Source: Trichocladium uniseriatum
Lineage: Eukaryota > Ascomycota > Sordariomycetes > Sordariales > Chaetomiaceae
Length of the DNA stretch: 64,000 bases
Direction: 5' to 3'
NCBI GenBank assembly: GCA_017139535.1
Contig: WOUO01000038.1
Span: forward strand, 185,614-249,613
The notes under the pieces were generated by a model. That model searched no databases, was not told where the DNA came from, and was given only the letters and a program-made list of their open reading frames with translations. Made by a program: the position numbers and the translations under genes. The first letter of the stretch is position 1. Each line of letters starts with the position of its first letter. Shown here piece by piece: positions 21,224-35,514 of the stretch.

Positions 21224-24200
21224 GCGTCCGTCTGGATTCGGCAGTGATGGGGGTGACGGACATTGACGTGTCGAGCGATTCGTTTTCCTTCATTCGTTCC
21301 TTAGCGAGCTGGCCAGCCTGTTGTTTCTCGAATCAAAGCCATGATGATGCATCACATCCAAGTGCCAATGACAATACCTCACCTCATGCTCAACGGTCTG
21401 ACTGGTCGAACCTGAGGGTCATGATTCATCCATGGTCGCCCATCACAAAGTTTCTTGGTTCAAGCGCGGTTCAAGTCGGTCCGTCACACGTCGTCACCCC
21501 GCCTTCGGTAGCGAGCTGCAGCCTACCGCCCGGCACCCTGCCGACACCGGTGGATTAATTAGCTCAAGAGTTTCTCTGAGGGGCGGTATGGGTATGTATC
21601 CGTACCTAATTGCTACCGTGGCTGAAATCCCGGTTCCCGAGATTGGCTGCCGAAAAGCACGTCAAATTCCTGGTCTGGATGGCATTGCAGTGGGAAGACC
21701 AATCACGCCCCGAACCGTCAAAGCTTGCGGACGGGTGATCCCGCAAATCCCGCGCGAATCCGGAGATCCACGGCTGCAGGCGCAGCCGCGCAGCCGATCG
21801 ATTAACCCTGCCAAGTGCCGGTCCCCGCCGCTTTCGGATGGCAAGGACCGTAAGGGCGGGGTTCCAGCAGCGCCACAGACGTTTCGCTTCGCGCCTCGCC
21901 CCTTCAACCGAGACCACTAATTGGCCTCGTACATGGACAAAAACTGGCGAGCCCAACGCGGGCATTCGCGGCCACACTCTGCCGTTCAAACGGGTAAACG
22001 AGTGCAGCAGGACATCCATCTCGTGGGCGGCATAACACGCAACCCTTGTCGCATGCAAGTTATCGGAGCTTGTTGACTGCAACGAGACCAACGACGACTC
22101 CGACTGCCTTCGGACAGCCACGCCTTGGACAAACCGAGACGCAAATTACGGAATCTGCGGACAGGCCTCTTTCCCGTCGGTCCAGCAGTGGCTCAGCAGT
22201 CACCCTGTCTGAAACTATGTGACCGCTGACCGATGGTTGCGCGGGGTCGGGCTCGGAGGCTGTCGTCAGTGAGAGTGCATGTGGGCACCATGCAGACGGC
22301 AAGCGCCCATTGAACGATGACCTGGGGGCGGGAAAAGACGAACAATCGAGATGGGTCGTCATCACGGGCACGGATTGCAAATTGCAAAATCCGCGGATGA
22401 CTGACTGCTCTTGAGATGTTGGCTTGCGCCTCGAGTCCCATGTTGGACATCCGAAAGAAACAAATGTACGTTTCTGAAAAGTATCAATCATTCATGCGTG
22501 AGACTTGCCATTTGCTATCCACCTGTGTTGGTTTGTAAACCCGATCTAATTCTGGGAATATCTAAGCCTATGGCCCCATCAGGTGCTCCCCTCTGATGTT
22601 GCTACATGATTACTACTCGCCTACGGCTAGCTAACGCGTGATATTGCTCATGCCCTCGTTGATATGCCGGCTTGTCTGCATTAAATGGTAGTTCCTCCCG
22701 AGGCGCATCAGCCTGCCCACACGTACATGCCACGGGGCACTGCCACCCTGGACACATTCCGCTTGCTATCTCTGTTTCAGCTGCGTTGGAGTTCTAGGAA
22801 ATACTTTGCTACCTATCCGTCACCGACGACAACGAAGTTGGTGTCCACGAATGCGGATCAACTACGCAACGTTACTGCGGTTGGGATTTGTTTAGCCTTG
22901 CATTGACCTCGGCAATCACGTCTCTCTACTCCCGGCCGCCGCCGACGCGAACGGACATGAGTGGTTACCAACCTCGTGGGCCACACCACACCTCAAGCTG
23001 TGCGACAACGGCCATCGGCTCAGCCTTCCTTTTCCCGCCCCTCCAATTCATCGTGCAAGCCTACGGCTATGATACAGAACTACAGCGTGCTGAGTGTAAC
23101 ATTACTCACCTGCGCGCTTATCTAGATACTCTTGTGCGACACACACTGATCATGATGCAATTGGAGGTGCCTTCGCAAGCTCAACCTTGAACGCGAAGGC
23201 AAGGGGGAGTTCATGAGCACATTTTAGCTTATTCTCCAAACCAAAGCTTCCTGTCTTGTTAAGATAAAGGGCTTTTGTGTACCTCAGCTATTTACTTATT
23301 ATGAGGTCGTGGACATTCTGTTGCCCAAGTCCTCTGGACACCGCTTGATGGTTGTTTGTACAATACAATGACGCATTTGATTTTAAAGGGCAGATGAGCG
23401 CCTCGACGAACTGAGCGGCTTGTAGAAAGTGCTGTTCCATCAAGGAAGCCGCAGGGCGGGCCTTCCTTCCGCTAGGTGAAAGTTTCCCAGCTTCTTTTTG
23501 TTAGGTCGTGGCCGTACCGCTACATTGGGTGTTGAATCTTTCTCTAGATAGGTATTTGCACCTTTGTTATAGAATGAACCCGCAGCATATAGGGCATATT
23601 CAAAGTACCGGAGCAAGGGGATTCTAGGAAGCCCGTTTCGGCTTACCTCGCCAACTTAAGTTTTCGAGCTTATAGGGTTAAACTGTTTGCTTCTCAAGCT
23701 CAGTGAGGGTGGTAAGTTCAAGGCTTGTTTCCAGATGAGCCCTGCCTTTACCTCTCGATAATCGAGCATATTGATTAGGCAACGGATCAATAATTGAAAC
23801 ACGAATAATAAGTGGCTCAATATTTATTGATTCGAGGCTCGTAGGAAGAGCGGTTTAAAACGTGGCTGTTCCTTCCATCGAGTTAAAGTTCTAATGCTTG
23901 TCTGCTGGGAAGCGGTTGTCTCCCGGCTCCTCGAACCCCTCCTGCACTAGGCTAGAATCAGCGGTACAAAATACCACACGATCAACTAGGTAGTTTTTGT
24001 CCTACAACCGGTGCGACTTTCTCTAGTTACACTTCATATTGCCAGCTCCCTTGATGTTGTAGCGAGTTTGCGTGTATTGCCATGTAGTCGTTGTATAAGA
24101 GCCTGAGCTTACTACATGACTCGGATTGCTAGCTACGTACCAAACAATCTTGATGTAGTCAAGTATATACCTAGGTACTGTAGAGAATGGGTTAGAGTCA

Positions 24201-25672
24201 CCTCGGCATACGTCAGTTGCCGTCCTCGGTCGTTAAGCTGCCCGTGGCTTAACGACCCAACGGTCAAGGGCTACGGCCCCCTCGGTCCACAGCAAAGGCA
24301 GGATCTGCGTTAGCTACTCGTGCCTAGCTACCACTTGGGTAGAAACTCATTGAATCCGTGGAAGTCATGTGGGAGCTAGAGTGCTATTGACTGAAAACCC
24401 AGTCCATGTTTCATTGACGGTGATGCTGCCCTAGAATGTGATTCCCATATTTCGTGAGCCTACATCGTAACGGCAATGTTATTCTGCGGGTTTACACCGT
24501 TAGGGCGACGCCAAACTGCCAATTAGGTTTCTATATGCGCTTGAGTCAATGACTTGACCGCCACCATTATTACGCCTTCACCGCCGCATGCTGGGTAGAA
24601 AATCCCAAAGCCGTTGGCCACCAAGTGTGAATATATCGCCGGGATGGCTTGCCAAACCAGCTGCTCTAGGGTCTTGATCAGGATACCTTTGGCTTAGACC
24701 GGGGAGACGCGTCTTTCGCCGGACGCTCTTGCCTTGGAAGCCGCAGAGCAACCGCCCTTGCCATCTCAGAGCCAGGAGACAACCCTTCAATGAGGCAAGA
24801 GTAGCTTCTACCGCAAGAACGAGTCTGTACGAGACAAACTGTTTAAAAACCGCTCAACATACCTATGTAACGAGCTATTCTAGAGAAGGCACGCGGACTG
24901 GTTGATTACGAGCGAATATATCCCCCCGCTTATTCAACCCTGCCTTGCGCAGCTCAAGTGCCTGTGTCAGGCAGGACTCGACCTTTGAGCCGAACACAAC
25001 CTTGAGCAGGGATGGGCGGGGAGAAAAGGCTGCCGTCGAGGCCGGTAATACCTTAGTATTAGCTGGGGGCTCGAAGCATGGCGACACTCGACGGGGAACA
25101 GAGGGCGGCGGAGCGCTTAGGGGGATCATTAGATGCTGATTCCCCCTTTGCGCACCGCTCCCACTTGATGCTCGGAATGGGATTCACTGCTTGCTTGCAG
25201 AATCCTATGTAGAGTGGGTGAGAGTATTCATCAAAAGCGTCAAATGTCTTGCGAAACACACTCGAATCCCCCATTTGCCTACGCTCACGAAGATCAGATA
25301 CCAACTATCTGAACCTAATTCATAACTCAATACCATAAATCTACCGCCGTCTGCCAATACGCCAACTTTTGGACACGGGCATCTAGCACCCCATCCTCTC
25401 TCCCCCCCAAAAGCCTGAGCCCAAGACTCCTCAATCCAAGCAATCAAAACCAACAGGTGCACTCCTCGATGCGACATCGACCGTCATCAGTCTACCTCTT
25501 TGCATCACCCTGCCCTATATGATCGCCCTGTTTTATTCCTCTGCATCGACCAACGAACCTGCCATCTTTCCCAAACGCCCATAACAATTACAACATTGGT
25601 TACCACGCCCCACTGTCGTCTCCTACAATGACAGTAATTCTCGCCCCCTGATCCTCACAATCCTCCCAATCT
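21224..25672. other. Long gene-free region, partly ORF-poor
   Basis: About 4.4 kb without a supportable gene. From about 23190 to 24570 every frame on both strands is cut by frequent stops and the base composition is less GC-rich than around it, which would fit old degraded repeat or purely non-coding sequence. A full TACCTAGGTA palindrome lies at 24168-24177. GAGCGGTTT at about 23848 has an inverted match near 24847-24855. The last few hundred bases before 25672 are HOG1 3' sequence. Confidence 0.45.
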
Positions 25673-27201
25673 TCATTGGGCTAGAAACTGCTGGCCTTCC
25701 ATCTGCGCGACGCCAGCTTCAACGTTGTGATAGTCGAGGATCTCCGAGTACCTGTTGTTACCACGTTAGCAATGGGTTGCAACTTGGATCGTGTCCAGTA
25801 AACGACTCACATCATGATCTTCCATGTGTCCACGGGCAAATCAGCGTCGTTGAAACTCCAGTCAAACTTCTCCTCAGCCACGGGCTCGTCCGTGGGGTCG
25901 TGGTACGGCGCCAGGTACTCGTGCGCCAGTGCCTCGGTCGCTGTTATCCGCTTCTTGGGGTCGAAGACGAGCATCCGCTCCAAAAGGTCAATCGCTGCTA
26001 GACGTCAGCACGTAGTTATCAAAGCAATGCAGGACAAGGCATACCCGTCGGGTCAGCGTTCTTGAATTTGTTCTTGAGCGGTTGTCTCTCGCGCCGGGGG
26101 AGGGACTTGACGAATCTCAGGGTCTAAGGACATAAGTCAGCACTTCCTCCTTCATGGATAGGGATAGGGCTGAATCGCACATTCTCGCTCGCGATGGTGT
26201 TGATAACATCATCAGGCGGCGTTCCCAGCAGCTCCGTGATGATGGAAAACTGGTTGACGTGGTCCTTGCCAGGGAAGAGCGGCTTGCCCTCAAGCATTTC
26301 GGCAAAGATGCAGCCCGCGCTCCAAATGTCCACCTCGACGTCGTACTTTTGCCATGTGAGCATGATCTCGGGGGCGCGGTAGTACCGTGTCGACACGTAG
26401 CCCGTCATCTGGGGATCCTGGATGCGCGCCAGGCCGAAATCGCAAATCTTCAAGTCGCAGTTCTCGTTGACCAGGATGTTGCTGGGCTTGAGGTCTCTGT
26501 GGACCACGCCAGCCGAGTGGACGTATTTCAGACCCCGCTAAAGTACCGTCAGTATTGTTATCTGCCCCCCTCTTGCTGGCAAAACGCACCATGATCTGGT
26601 AGAGAAAGTACTGGATGAACTGCTTCTCCAGGGGCCTCGAGGTGAGAAGCCTGTGGAGATCGGTGCCCAACAGCTCCGTGACGAAGTAGCTAAGGTAAAG
26701 GGTCAGATATTGCGGGAGCGTTCGGTTGCGTGATTTCCACCTACATGTCCTCGAGTGGGGAGATGAAGATGTCACTGAGCGAGATGACCTGTCCAAGAAC
26801 GCGTCAGTCTTGTCGTCGGCAGTGAGAGCACGTCCGGGAAACCAACATTCTCGTGCTTCAAGTGCTTGAGCAGCTTCAGTTCTCTGTAAGTTCTCTTGGC
26901 CAGCACCGGTGTGCTGAAAGGCTTCATGATCTTCTTGATGGCGACATTCTGGTTGGTGAGCTGGTCTTTGGCGGAGCTGTGCGAACCGCCTGTTAGCACT
27001 ATGCCCGCATTCAGCGACTGGGGAAAGGAAGCCCCATACCAAACCAGGCCAAATGCTCCCATGCCAACCGGCTGGAGGTCGGAATACCTATTGCGTATCA
27101 GATCCAGTTCCCTCTCTGCTCAGCGCTTCGACGAGACAGCCGTACCTCGAGGTGATCTCGAAAGTAGTCCCAAAGATCTGGGCGCGGACGAATTCAGCCA
27201 T
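25673..27201 (-). CDS. hog1: Stress-activated MAP kinase HOG1/OS-2 (p38 type)
   Basis: Nine exons from the 5' side: 27201-27146, 27087-27040, 26976-26847, 26788-26745, 26689-26590, 26537-26181, 26123-26045, 25994-25811 and 25751-25673. They give 358 residues, the expected size. Key sites are the Gly-rich loop (VGMGAFGLV), the ATP lysine in [13 protein letters not shown] at 139-146, DFG at 159-161, and the p38-type TGY activation motif at 171-173, followed by [11 protein letters not shown] common-docking-like acidic stretch follows the kinase domain. It is the terminal kinase of the osmotic/oxidative stress cascade, activated by the Pbs2-type MAPKK and acting in cytoplasm and nucleus. All eight introns are 50-63 nt and phases close exactly. 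Confidence 0.96.
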
Positions 27202-30200
27202 GACGGGCGATTGGGTGCTGCGCTGCGAATCGGGCAATCAAAGTGTGCTGTGTGCTGTCGAGGCGGGGTAATGATCAAGAGGATGCGGGGGAAGCCGAAG
27301 CCGAAGCTGGAGATGTTGGGCCGCGTCTTGGCGATGAAAACGGCGATAAACAGGACGACGGACGGGCGAGATTTCGAGCAACAAATGACGGGGGCAAGCC
27401 GAGATTTGGCGGGAGCGATGGTACCTCGCAGGGCACGGAGCGGGTGGAGAGCGCTGGAGATCGGAGTAACAGCGGGGCCGGACACTGGAGGCGAATGGCA
27501 AACTTTAGCTGGGTCCTTTTTTTCGCTGGGGCTGCAACTTGAACACGGCGAATGATGGACCGTGTCAGAGGTGCATTGGGTGGGTTCGAGCAGCTTACGC
27601 GCAGTCTCACTGTTCCGGACGCAATCTCGCTTTCGTTTTGCCCGCGGGTATTTCGTACCGGAATGCGAATGGAAACGGGTCGTCGATCCACAGCGGTTGC
27701 GAGCTGTTTTAGGTGGTGGGGGACGGCTGGTCGATTCGCAAACCACTCGCTTTGCGCTTCGCGGTTGGGCTTCGAATGTTTTGGGACGCTCCGAGATCAC
27801 GAATCGGATGCGGTGTTGGTAGCTAAAACACTCGTAATGGTCAGAGACAAAGCTGGTCTAAATTGCGGGCTATTGGGCGAGCATACCCCTCGTGGTGCTT
27901 TTGTCGAGTCGGGCTGGGGGAGAACCGCGGTGGCTGATGAGCGTCAAGCTTCGTTGTTGAGAGATGGAGGATGGGGGAGGAGAGGAATTCTTGGGACTGC
28001 TGAAGGACAGACGAAGATCAAGTATTCGGTCCTGCGGCTGGCGGGATTGGGTCCAGGGTGCGACGCGGGGCTCCAGCTCTGGCTGGCTCTTTCCTGTCTG
28101 GAGAACAGGATATCCAAATTCCATGGCACTCCCGCTTTCCCGTCCTCCCGAGTCCCAATGCTACATGCAGCAAGGCCCCATGACTTGGCTGGTTCCCGAT
28201 AAAATACGTGCCCCGATTTCGTCCACTTGATCAGCATCATCTTCAATTTTCTTCAATTTCTTATTCAACGTCAACTTTCCACACTGCCGATGCATTTAGT
28301 TTGCACCTTTTCAGAGTAAGGGTTCTCGCCTCTCCCCTGTCCCGGCTGCTCGAGGTGGATGCTCTCCAGGGGCCGGCCGACACTTCATCGCGGGAGGGGC
28401 TCGTCTTGTCAGATTGGAGGCGATGACGTAGGGTTGCATGGTGGGGCCCAGACCCCTGTCGCGGGCTCAAAAACCCCTCCAACTCTGGGCCGAATCAACA
28501 AATGGCCTGTCCAGGCAGTCAAACAGCGGCCGGGGAAGCAGCGGCATCTCCCGATGCGCTGTTTGGCGGCTCATGATTGCCGAAACTTGTCACGGGGCTT
28601 GATGGTCAAGACCTTCCTTGGCTTGTAGAGATGGAAGCAACAGAGTACGAAGTAATAAATCGGAAGAAATGCTCCGGATGCGAGCAGATCATTCACAGCG
28701 TCTCAACTCGAGACAAGACCCTGACATTTCCAGCGTGGGGAACGCCCAGCTTTCTTTTGTTTTTCTCGACGCCTATCGCAAGGGGTCAATACATTCAATT
28801 CCCGAGTGCACTGTCCTCATTGGGCTAGGAGCCAAAGATGACAGCCATCACACTGTTTACTCCCTAACTGTTGTTCCCTCCAGTCTCACATTCGGCCTTT
28901 CCCAATATGGGATCTAACGTATCTAAAGAATCACCATGAGCTACAATTCCACCGTATGATTTTAAGAGATATTCAGGGACTCGATGCCAAGCAACGCAAC
29001 CTTCCGCGTCCAGACCTTTCGATCATCAGGGGCGACCCAACACGGAGGCGAACTTTACCCATCTTCAAAATAAACTTTCCCCTTCGTCTTCCTAAAATAA
29101 CAATAACCCCCCGTCCTCGACTCCTCGTGTCTCAAAGAGGTACGTACAGAGAGACCGGTTCTCATGTCCTGGGGCAGCTGTGTCCGCGATCCGTGCTGCA
29201 ACACAGAACCAACCATGGCCGCAGCATGCAATCGCAAGGGTCCCCGACATTCGGCAGGATGACGACACAGGCAGCGCCGCACGTCGCGCCAAGCGGGCAG
29301 AGCTTTCCCCTGTACAGTGACGTCATAATTACTGGCAGCCCACTTTACCCCACTTGCTTTTTCTCCAGCGGGTGACACAACACCTGCAAGGCCTGCAACA
29401 CCTGGACACCATCTCCAAACACAGTGTCCATAGAAATGCATGACTATGACCAGCTATTTCATCAATGACAATAGATTCCGGCAAATGGAGTCTAAGTAAG
29501 TCGTGATATTATACCACTCAAACCGTGTCCCAAAATCCGAGTTGGTTGAAAGGGACCAAGTCAGAGACGGCAGAACTGAAACCACAACAGAACACTGTAT
29601 AGGACGCTTATTAATATTCAAGATAGGTATCTACTACCTACCAGCAATTCTCAATGGCTTCCTAACGGTGATAACCACACCTAAACCTCCCTCGAAATAC
29701 CATGACGGGACCAATCAACTCGGCTTGAGCTGCGAAACCAATGCCCAAATCTACAATGGAAATCCAATCAACTGGAGGTATCTGAGGTCCTGAGATTAGA
29801 TTACGACAAAATATGCAACTTGAAGGTGGGATATACATTGAGACTTGTGACGGTTTGTGCAATTGAGCCGCCATGACACTGCGCCAAAACCTTCCGCAAA
29901 GGGATGTCGGAATGCAAGCTCGACAACTTGCACGTACCTTGGTAGTTTACATACGTACCGTTGATAGAGGTGCCTAACCTCTGCCACAAGGCTGCTAGGA
30001 TCCCTACAGTAGATAGTGTCAATAGCCTTGTTCTGATCTCACGAGATTCTACGGTAGGTATTCTGAGGGTACTCGGAGGAAGAATAGCTTTAGTCCAACC
30101 TTGCGAGAGAGCCCTAGCGTGACGGATCGAGCCAAACTTAGAGTCCCTCGTACTTATCCAAACAGCAACACTCGCTCCAGAAACCACACGACGCTGTTAT

Positions 30201-30363
30201 TCAGACTCACGATAGGTAAAATCATAGCTCATACCAATACTAATGAATTCTGATTCTGAATCCTGACCCCAACGATACTCGCATCTCGCTACCTAATCAA
30301 GACAACAACAACCTATTACAGTCCCGCAACAAACAAGAAACCCAGCCGAAGAAGTCCCACCCC
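27202..30363. other. Intergenic region upstream of HOG1
   Basis: About 3.2 kb containing the HOG1 promoter and the 3' side of the glycogen phosphorylase gene. A 216-codon frame on + at 27552-28202 has no recognisable domain and was not accepted. No repeats or RNA genes noticed. Confidence 0.5.
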
Positions 30364-33321
30364 CTACTCCTTGTCCATCCTCAACGGCTCCACATTCCAA
30401 ATCCCCTCGGCATACTCATTGATGCACCGATCCGAACTAAAGAAGCCCATGCGCGCCACACTGGTAATGCACTTGGTGATCCAGCCCTCCTGGTTACGGT
30501 ACGCCTCGTCGACGAGCGCGTGCGTCTCAATGTAGCTGTGGAAGTCGTCCGACACGAGGTAATAGTCGCCGTGCTCGCGCACCGCCGACACCATGCCGGC
30601 AAAGTCCTGCGGGTTGCCGAACTTGCCGCTCTCAATCGCCTCAAAGACGCGGGCCAGGTCCGGGTCGACCGTGTGCGAGCCGTACGTGTGTGCGTGGCGG
30701 AGGTCCTCGACGTCCTCGGCCAGGTTGCCAAAGAGGAAGATGTTGTTTTCGCCAATCTCGCGCGTGATTTCGATCTAGATTTTAATTTTAGAAGATGCTT
30801 TCATGTCTTGAAAAAGGATAAAACTTACGTTGGCGCCGTCGCAGGTTCCAATGATGAGACCGCCGTTGAGCACAAACTTCATGTTGCTGGTTCCCGATGC
30901 CCTGTACATATATTAGCTTGAGTCCAACTAAACCCAAACCTAAATACTTACTCAGTACCGGCAGTCGAAATGTGCTCGCTGATATCCGATGCAGGGATAA
31001 TCATCTCGGCCTTGCTGACATTGTAATCCTCGATAAACACCACCTTGAGCAGGTCGCCAATGTCCTTGTCATTGTTGACCACCGACCCCACATTGTTGAT
31101 CAGATGGATAATCTGCTTGGCCATCCAGTAACCTGGAGCCGCCTTGCCGCCAAAGATGGACACTCTCGGCTGCTGCTTCTGCCGCTCCTCAGGTTTCATG
31201 GCCTTGAGCGTCAGGTAGCGGTGGATGGCGCCAAAAATGTTCATCTGCTGGCGCTTGTACTCGTGGATCCGCTTGACTTGCACGTCAAACAGCGCCGACG
31301 GGTTGACCACAACGCCCGTGGTGGCCTTGATGTGCTTAGCGAGGCGCACCTTGTTGGCGTACTTGATCTCGGCCCACTCCTTGCGGAAGTCCTTGTCGTC
31401 CACGTGCAGCTCAATCTTGTTCAAGAGCGTGAGGTCAGTCAGGAAGTCGTGGCCGCCCGTCTTGCTGGCAATCAGCTCCGACAGGCGGGGGTTGGCCTGG
31501 TGCAGCCAGCGGCGGGGGGTGATGCCGTTGGTCACGTTGGTAAACTTGTCGGGGCCAAAGACCTCGACAAAGTCTTTGAAGATGGTGGTCTTGATGAGAT
31601 CCGAGTGCAGCTCGGCCACACCGTTCACCTTGTGGGAGCCGACAATGGCCAGGTGAGCCATGCGAATCATCTTGGGCTGGCTCTCCTCAATGATGGAAAC
31701 GCGCGAGAGGATATCGCGGTCTTTGGGGAACTGGCGCTCCACATTCTGCAAAAAGTAGAGGTTGATGTCGTAGATGATCTGGAGGTGGCGGGGCAGCAGG
31801 TGCTGGATTAGCGGGACGGACCACTTCTCGAGCGCTTCCGGGAGCACCGTGTGGTTGGTGTACCCAAAGGTGTTGGTGACAATGTTCCAAGCCTCGTCCC
31901 AGTCAAGACCCTCAAGGTCCGTCAGGATCCGCTGCAGCTCGACGATGGCCAGCGTCGGATGCGTGTCATTGAGCTGGATGGCCACCTGGTCGGGGAACTC
32001 CCTCCAGGGCCGCTTCGACTTCTTGAAGCGGCGAACAATGTCGTACAGAGAGGCGGCGACCCAAAAGTACTGCTGCTTCAGGCGGAGCTCCTTTCCTCGG
32101 TCGAGATTGTCATTAGGGTAGAGCACGGCGCTGATGGTCTCGGCGCGCTGCTGGTCGGCCACCGAGCTCTCGTAGTCACCGCTGTTGAATTTCTGGAAGT
32201 CAAACTCTCCACTGGCTGCCTTGCTGGACCACAGCCTCAGGTTGTTGGTGGAGGGAGTCGCATAACCGGGGATGGGCATATCGTACGCGACAGCCGTGAC
32301 CGTCTCGCCGCCTTCCCAGTGGGCAGTAGCCCGGCCAGACTCATCGGCGGACTTGGTGACGTGACCGTAGAATTGGATGTCAACAGTCACGTCGTGCCTG
32401 GGAAACTCCCAGGGGTTGAAATCAAGCCAGTAGTCTGGCACCTCAACCTGGTAGCCGTCGATAATCTCCTGCTTGAAGATGCCGTAGCGGTACCGCAGGC
32501 CGTAACCCCAGGCGGGGTAGTTGAGGCTGGCAAGACTGTCGAGGAAGCAAGCGGCGAGACGGCCCAGACCACCGTTGCCGAGGGCAGCATCGTGCTCCTG
32601 CTGGATGACATCCTCAATGCGGAAACCGAGGTCGGCCAGACCAGCCTTGGCCAGGTCCTTCTGGCCAATGTTGAGCATAGCATTGTCGAGGGCGCGGCCC
32701 ATCAAGAACTCCAAGCTCAAGTAGTAGACACGCTTGCTGTCAGCAAACGTCTGGCGCTGCTGAGTGCGATTCCACTCGAGGATTAGACGATCGCGGAAGG
32801 CGAGGGCCGAGGCCGAGTAGGCGGCCGACTCGTCGCAGTTGAACATGCTCCGGGCCAGCGTCGTCTCGACATGGCGCACCACCTCGCTCTCGAAACCATC
32901 CTTGTTCTTGAAGCCGCTGGCCTGGTGTTTCAACCAGGCCTCGCGCTGGGGTTCGGGGATGGAAGCTAGAAGGCGGGGGAATTGTTAGCGCAGTGTTCTT
33001 GGGGTGTTTTCTTGGAGCATGTTCTTGGAGTATGTATCATCACCCCGCACTCGACTTGGTGAGGGGCAACTCCAAGCGTCCAGCAAGTGGGGAGCTATCA
33101 GAGAGCTTCCCCTCAACGCCAAACCCGTCGGATTCTAGAGGAAAGGAAAAGGAAAAGAAAATACCTTCGACGCTCTTGATCTCGCCCGCACCAAAACCAG
33201 TAAAGGTGCGCCTGTGTTTGGGGCGCGAGATGCCTGCGGGGCCCACGGAGCCCTGAATGTCCACAATGGGAGCTCCAACAGACGGCCGCCGCTCTCTATG
33301 GGGGATTCGTTCGGTCGCCAT
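30364..33321 (-). CDS. gph1: Glycogen phosphorylase
   Basis: Exons from the 5' side are 33321-33165, 32965-30952, 30901-30829 and 30774-30364, giving 884 residues. The first intron is unusually long here (199 nt). The enzyme releases glucose-1-phosphate from glycogen in the cytosol. Family features seen include YYLSLEFLMGRALDNAM, LGNGGLGRLAACFLDS, VAIQLNDTHPTLAIVEL, NGITPRRWL and KRIHEYKRQ. The PLP-binding lysine is K732 in ASGTSNMKFVLNGG, a codon context that spans the 30901 splice. The N-terminal extension has RRPS at 11-14 and RRTFTGF at 37-43, basophilic kinase-like sites comparable in position to the yeast regulatory phosphosite; this regulation is inferred. The ATG at 33321 is the first in frame. 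Confidence 0.96.
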
Positions 33322-35514
33322 GCTGAGAGTTCAAATTGTATCCTTTCCGTAGCGTCTGGGTCTGGTAAAGATGCTGGAAAACCGCAAGAAAGTGAAAACG
33401 AGAGAGGAAGAGGAAGAAAAGGCGGCTGGTTCTAGGTCCCCAGGGTGTCTTACGAGGCAGTGAGCTCGGCGGCGAAGTGGGGTAGCTGTGCTCGGGAGCT
33501 TGTCACTATCACCTGCTGATAACGCCGGGTTGTTGCGCCGAGCAGGTTTTGGAGTATGCGACCTTGAACTGGCCCTGGTAGCTGTGCCGAGATGCAATGG
33601 CTGACCTAGGATGTAGAATAGGAAATAGGGAAGGCAGGAAGCCGCAGGGTCAGAAAGGAAGAACGGACCAAGAGATCTGGAATGGAATCTCCCATATACA
33701 TAAGCACGGCCAAGCAGCGCAGAAACCAAACTTAGCAACACACATCTGTTTGGTCTGGAATCCTGCCCAAGGTTCCAAGTTGGTTACCTTGCCGCACGCG
33801 GTGGTGCTCACCCAGGATGCGCTCGGGATGCTGATGCCGCCAGTTGTTGATGGCACAAGCCTGGCCCTCACCCCTGCCCTGCAGCAGTCTCGAGACACGA
33901 GAATGGACGGGTGAGCTCTCGCCCTTGCCTTGGTGGCCGCTGCCGGCCGGCCATGATTGGGCCCGAGAATCGCGTGCATATGCATTGCGATGGGGGCTGC
34001 AAGTGTTGCAAGCATGGCAAGAGCTTCCCTCTCAAGCACTTTCCCTCACCGGCCCTCCTCTCAATTGGCTTCCTGCGACACCGTTGCCGTTGCCGGACGG
34101 GTGTGCAGGTGCTCCCCTCCCCCTCCAGCTCTCTCCAGACAGACTAAACCTCTCGGGCTGAAGCATCGGATGCAGGGTAGTCACAGGTTGTGCTTGGATG
34201 ACTCGGATTGCAGAAACCCGAGACCCAACGAGCCAACATGCCATTCCTCCTTGCCCAATTGTAGACACAATTCGACATGATTTCTCATCCAGATGCGGCG
34301 TGGTCGTGCAATCGCCCATGCTTTGGAGGGGCAAAGCCGTTTGCAGCGTCTGAAGTGCCGCTGGCCTTGCGGCGGGGCGGGGCAGGAGAGAGCCGATTGA
34401 CAGGAGCTTGGTTGATTCGGCAGCGCGGCTCCCTACCCGACAGGGGTCTGCCCTACGGTGGGCGAATGCCTGCTTCCGCAGAACCCAACCCCGCCATTCC
34501 CCTCTCTCCACCACACCGACCTCTCCACATGCACACCCTCATTGACATCATCGTCGTCCTGTGCAGATGCAAGTGTTCCCATTTGTCACGCTACGGATAT
34601 TGAATGGCACCTCACTTGACACCTGCTAGGGTTTCACGGCGCCATAGCAAGAGCGTTAAGCGCCCAAGAGCTCATTTAAAATAATAAACCGCGATGGTGT
34701 GAGATGGCGCCTCGACCGAGTCCACTCCGGGGGCGATTATTGACTAGACTAACTCCTAAGCGATCTCGGGTGTCAAGCCTAGAACCACCACCGTCATCCA
34801 TGGATCCATAGATCCATGGGCCAGGGCACATGAACGCAGACACGTGGGAATCTCCATTGCCTCGCCTCTTAGCACTTTGCAATCTGTACTCGCCTGCTCG
34901 ACGTAGACCTATGTGACCATGTATGTTACTTTTGTACCCGCACTAGTTAGACGGGGTTACCAGCTATAGCTCAACCAAACAGAATTTCCCTCTCGTCCTC
35001 TAGACGATAAGGGACTTAGCCCTATATAGGTTAAGTAGAAGAAAACCCGGGGGCGCGTTTTCTTTTTCTCCAACCAAGCATCGCTCATCCAAGATCCGGC
35101 CGGAATTGCGCCCCTTAGTCCTCCCAAACACACACTCCGCGGCCCTGGACTGGAGTACGCCAGTTATCGTCATCAAAAGCGCCAGAAAAACAACAACACG
35201 GTAATCAAGGAATTAAACACAAATCATGAAAAAAAAAGCCACACAGGGTTTTTGCCTGCTGCCCCGGTATAGAATAAAAGAAGACTAAAAAAGGGGCGCC
35301 AACGAAGCCAAAGCCATCGTCCCTAGCGTAGCTTGCCTGGCGTAGCTTGTGAGAACCCAAAGCAAACAAAACTGCCGCCTCCAACGCCGTGTCATGCATG
35401 AATCGCCTGCCCTGAAAAAGAATTCGCTCTAAATCGCATAAAGGAAAGTCGCCATGATAGTTCGGGTCGGTGGGGTATATGGGCCGGGAGAGAGACTGCC
35501 TGAGAGCGGGGGTA
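33322..35514. other. Intergenic region between gph1 and the G-alpha gene
   Basis: About 2.2 kb holding the gph1 promoter and the 3' side of the G-alpha gene. Reading frames of 100-160 codons overlap one another and lack protein-like composition. A CCTAGG lies near 33605. Nothing else recognised. Confidence 0.5.

Noticed and set aside
30897..32786. Two + strand frames of 304 and 311 codons
   Set aside because: Both are antisense to glycogen phosphorylase, which is unambiguous on the - strand.
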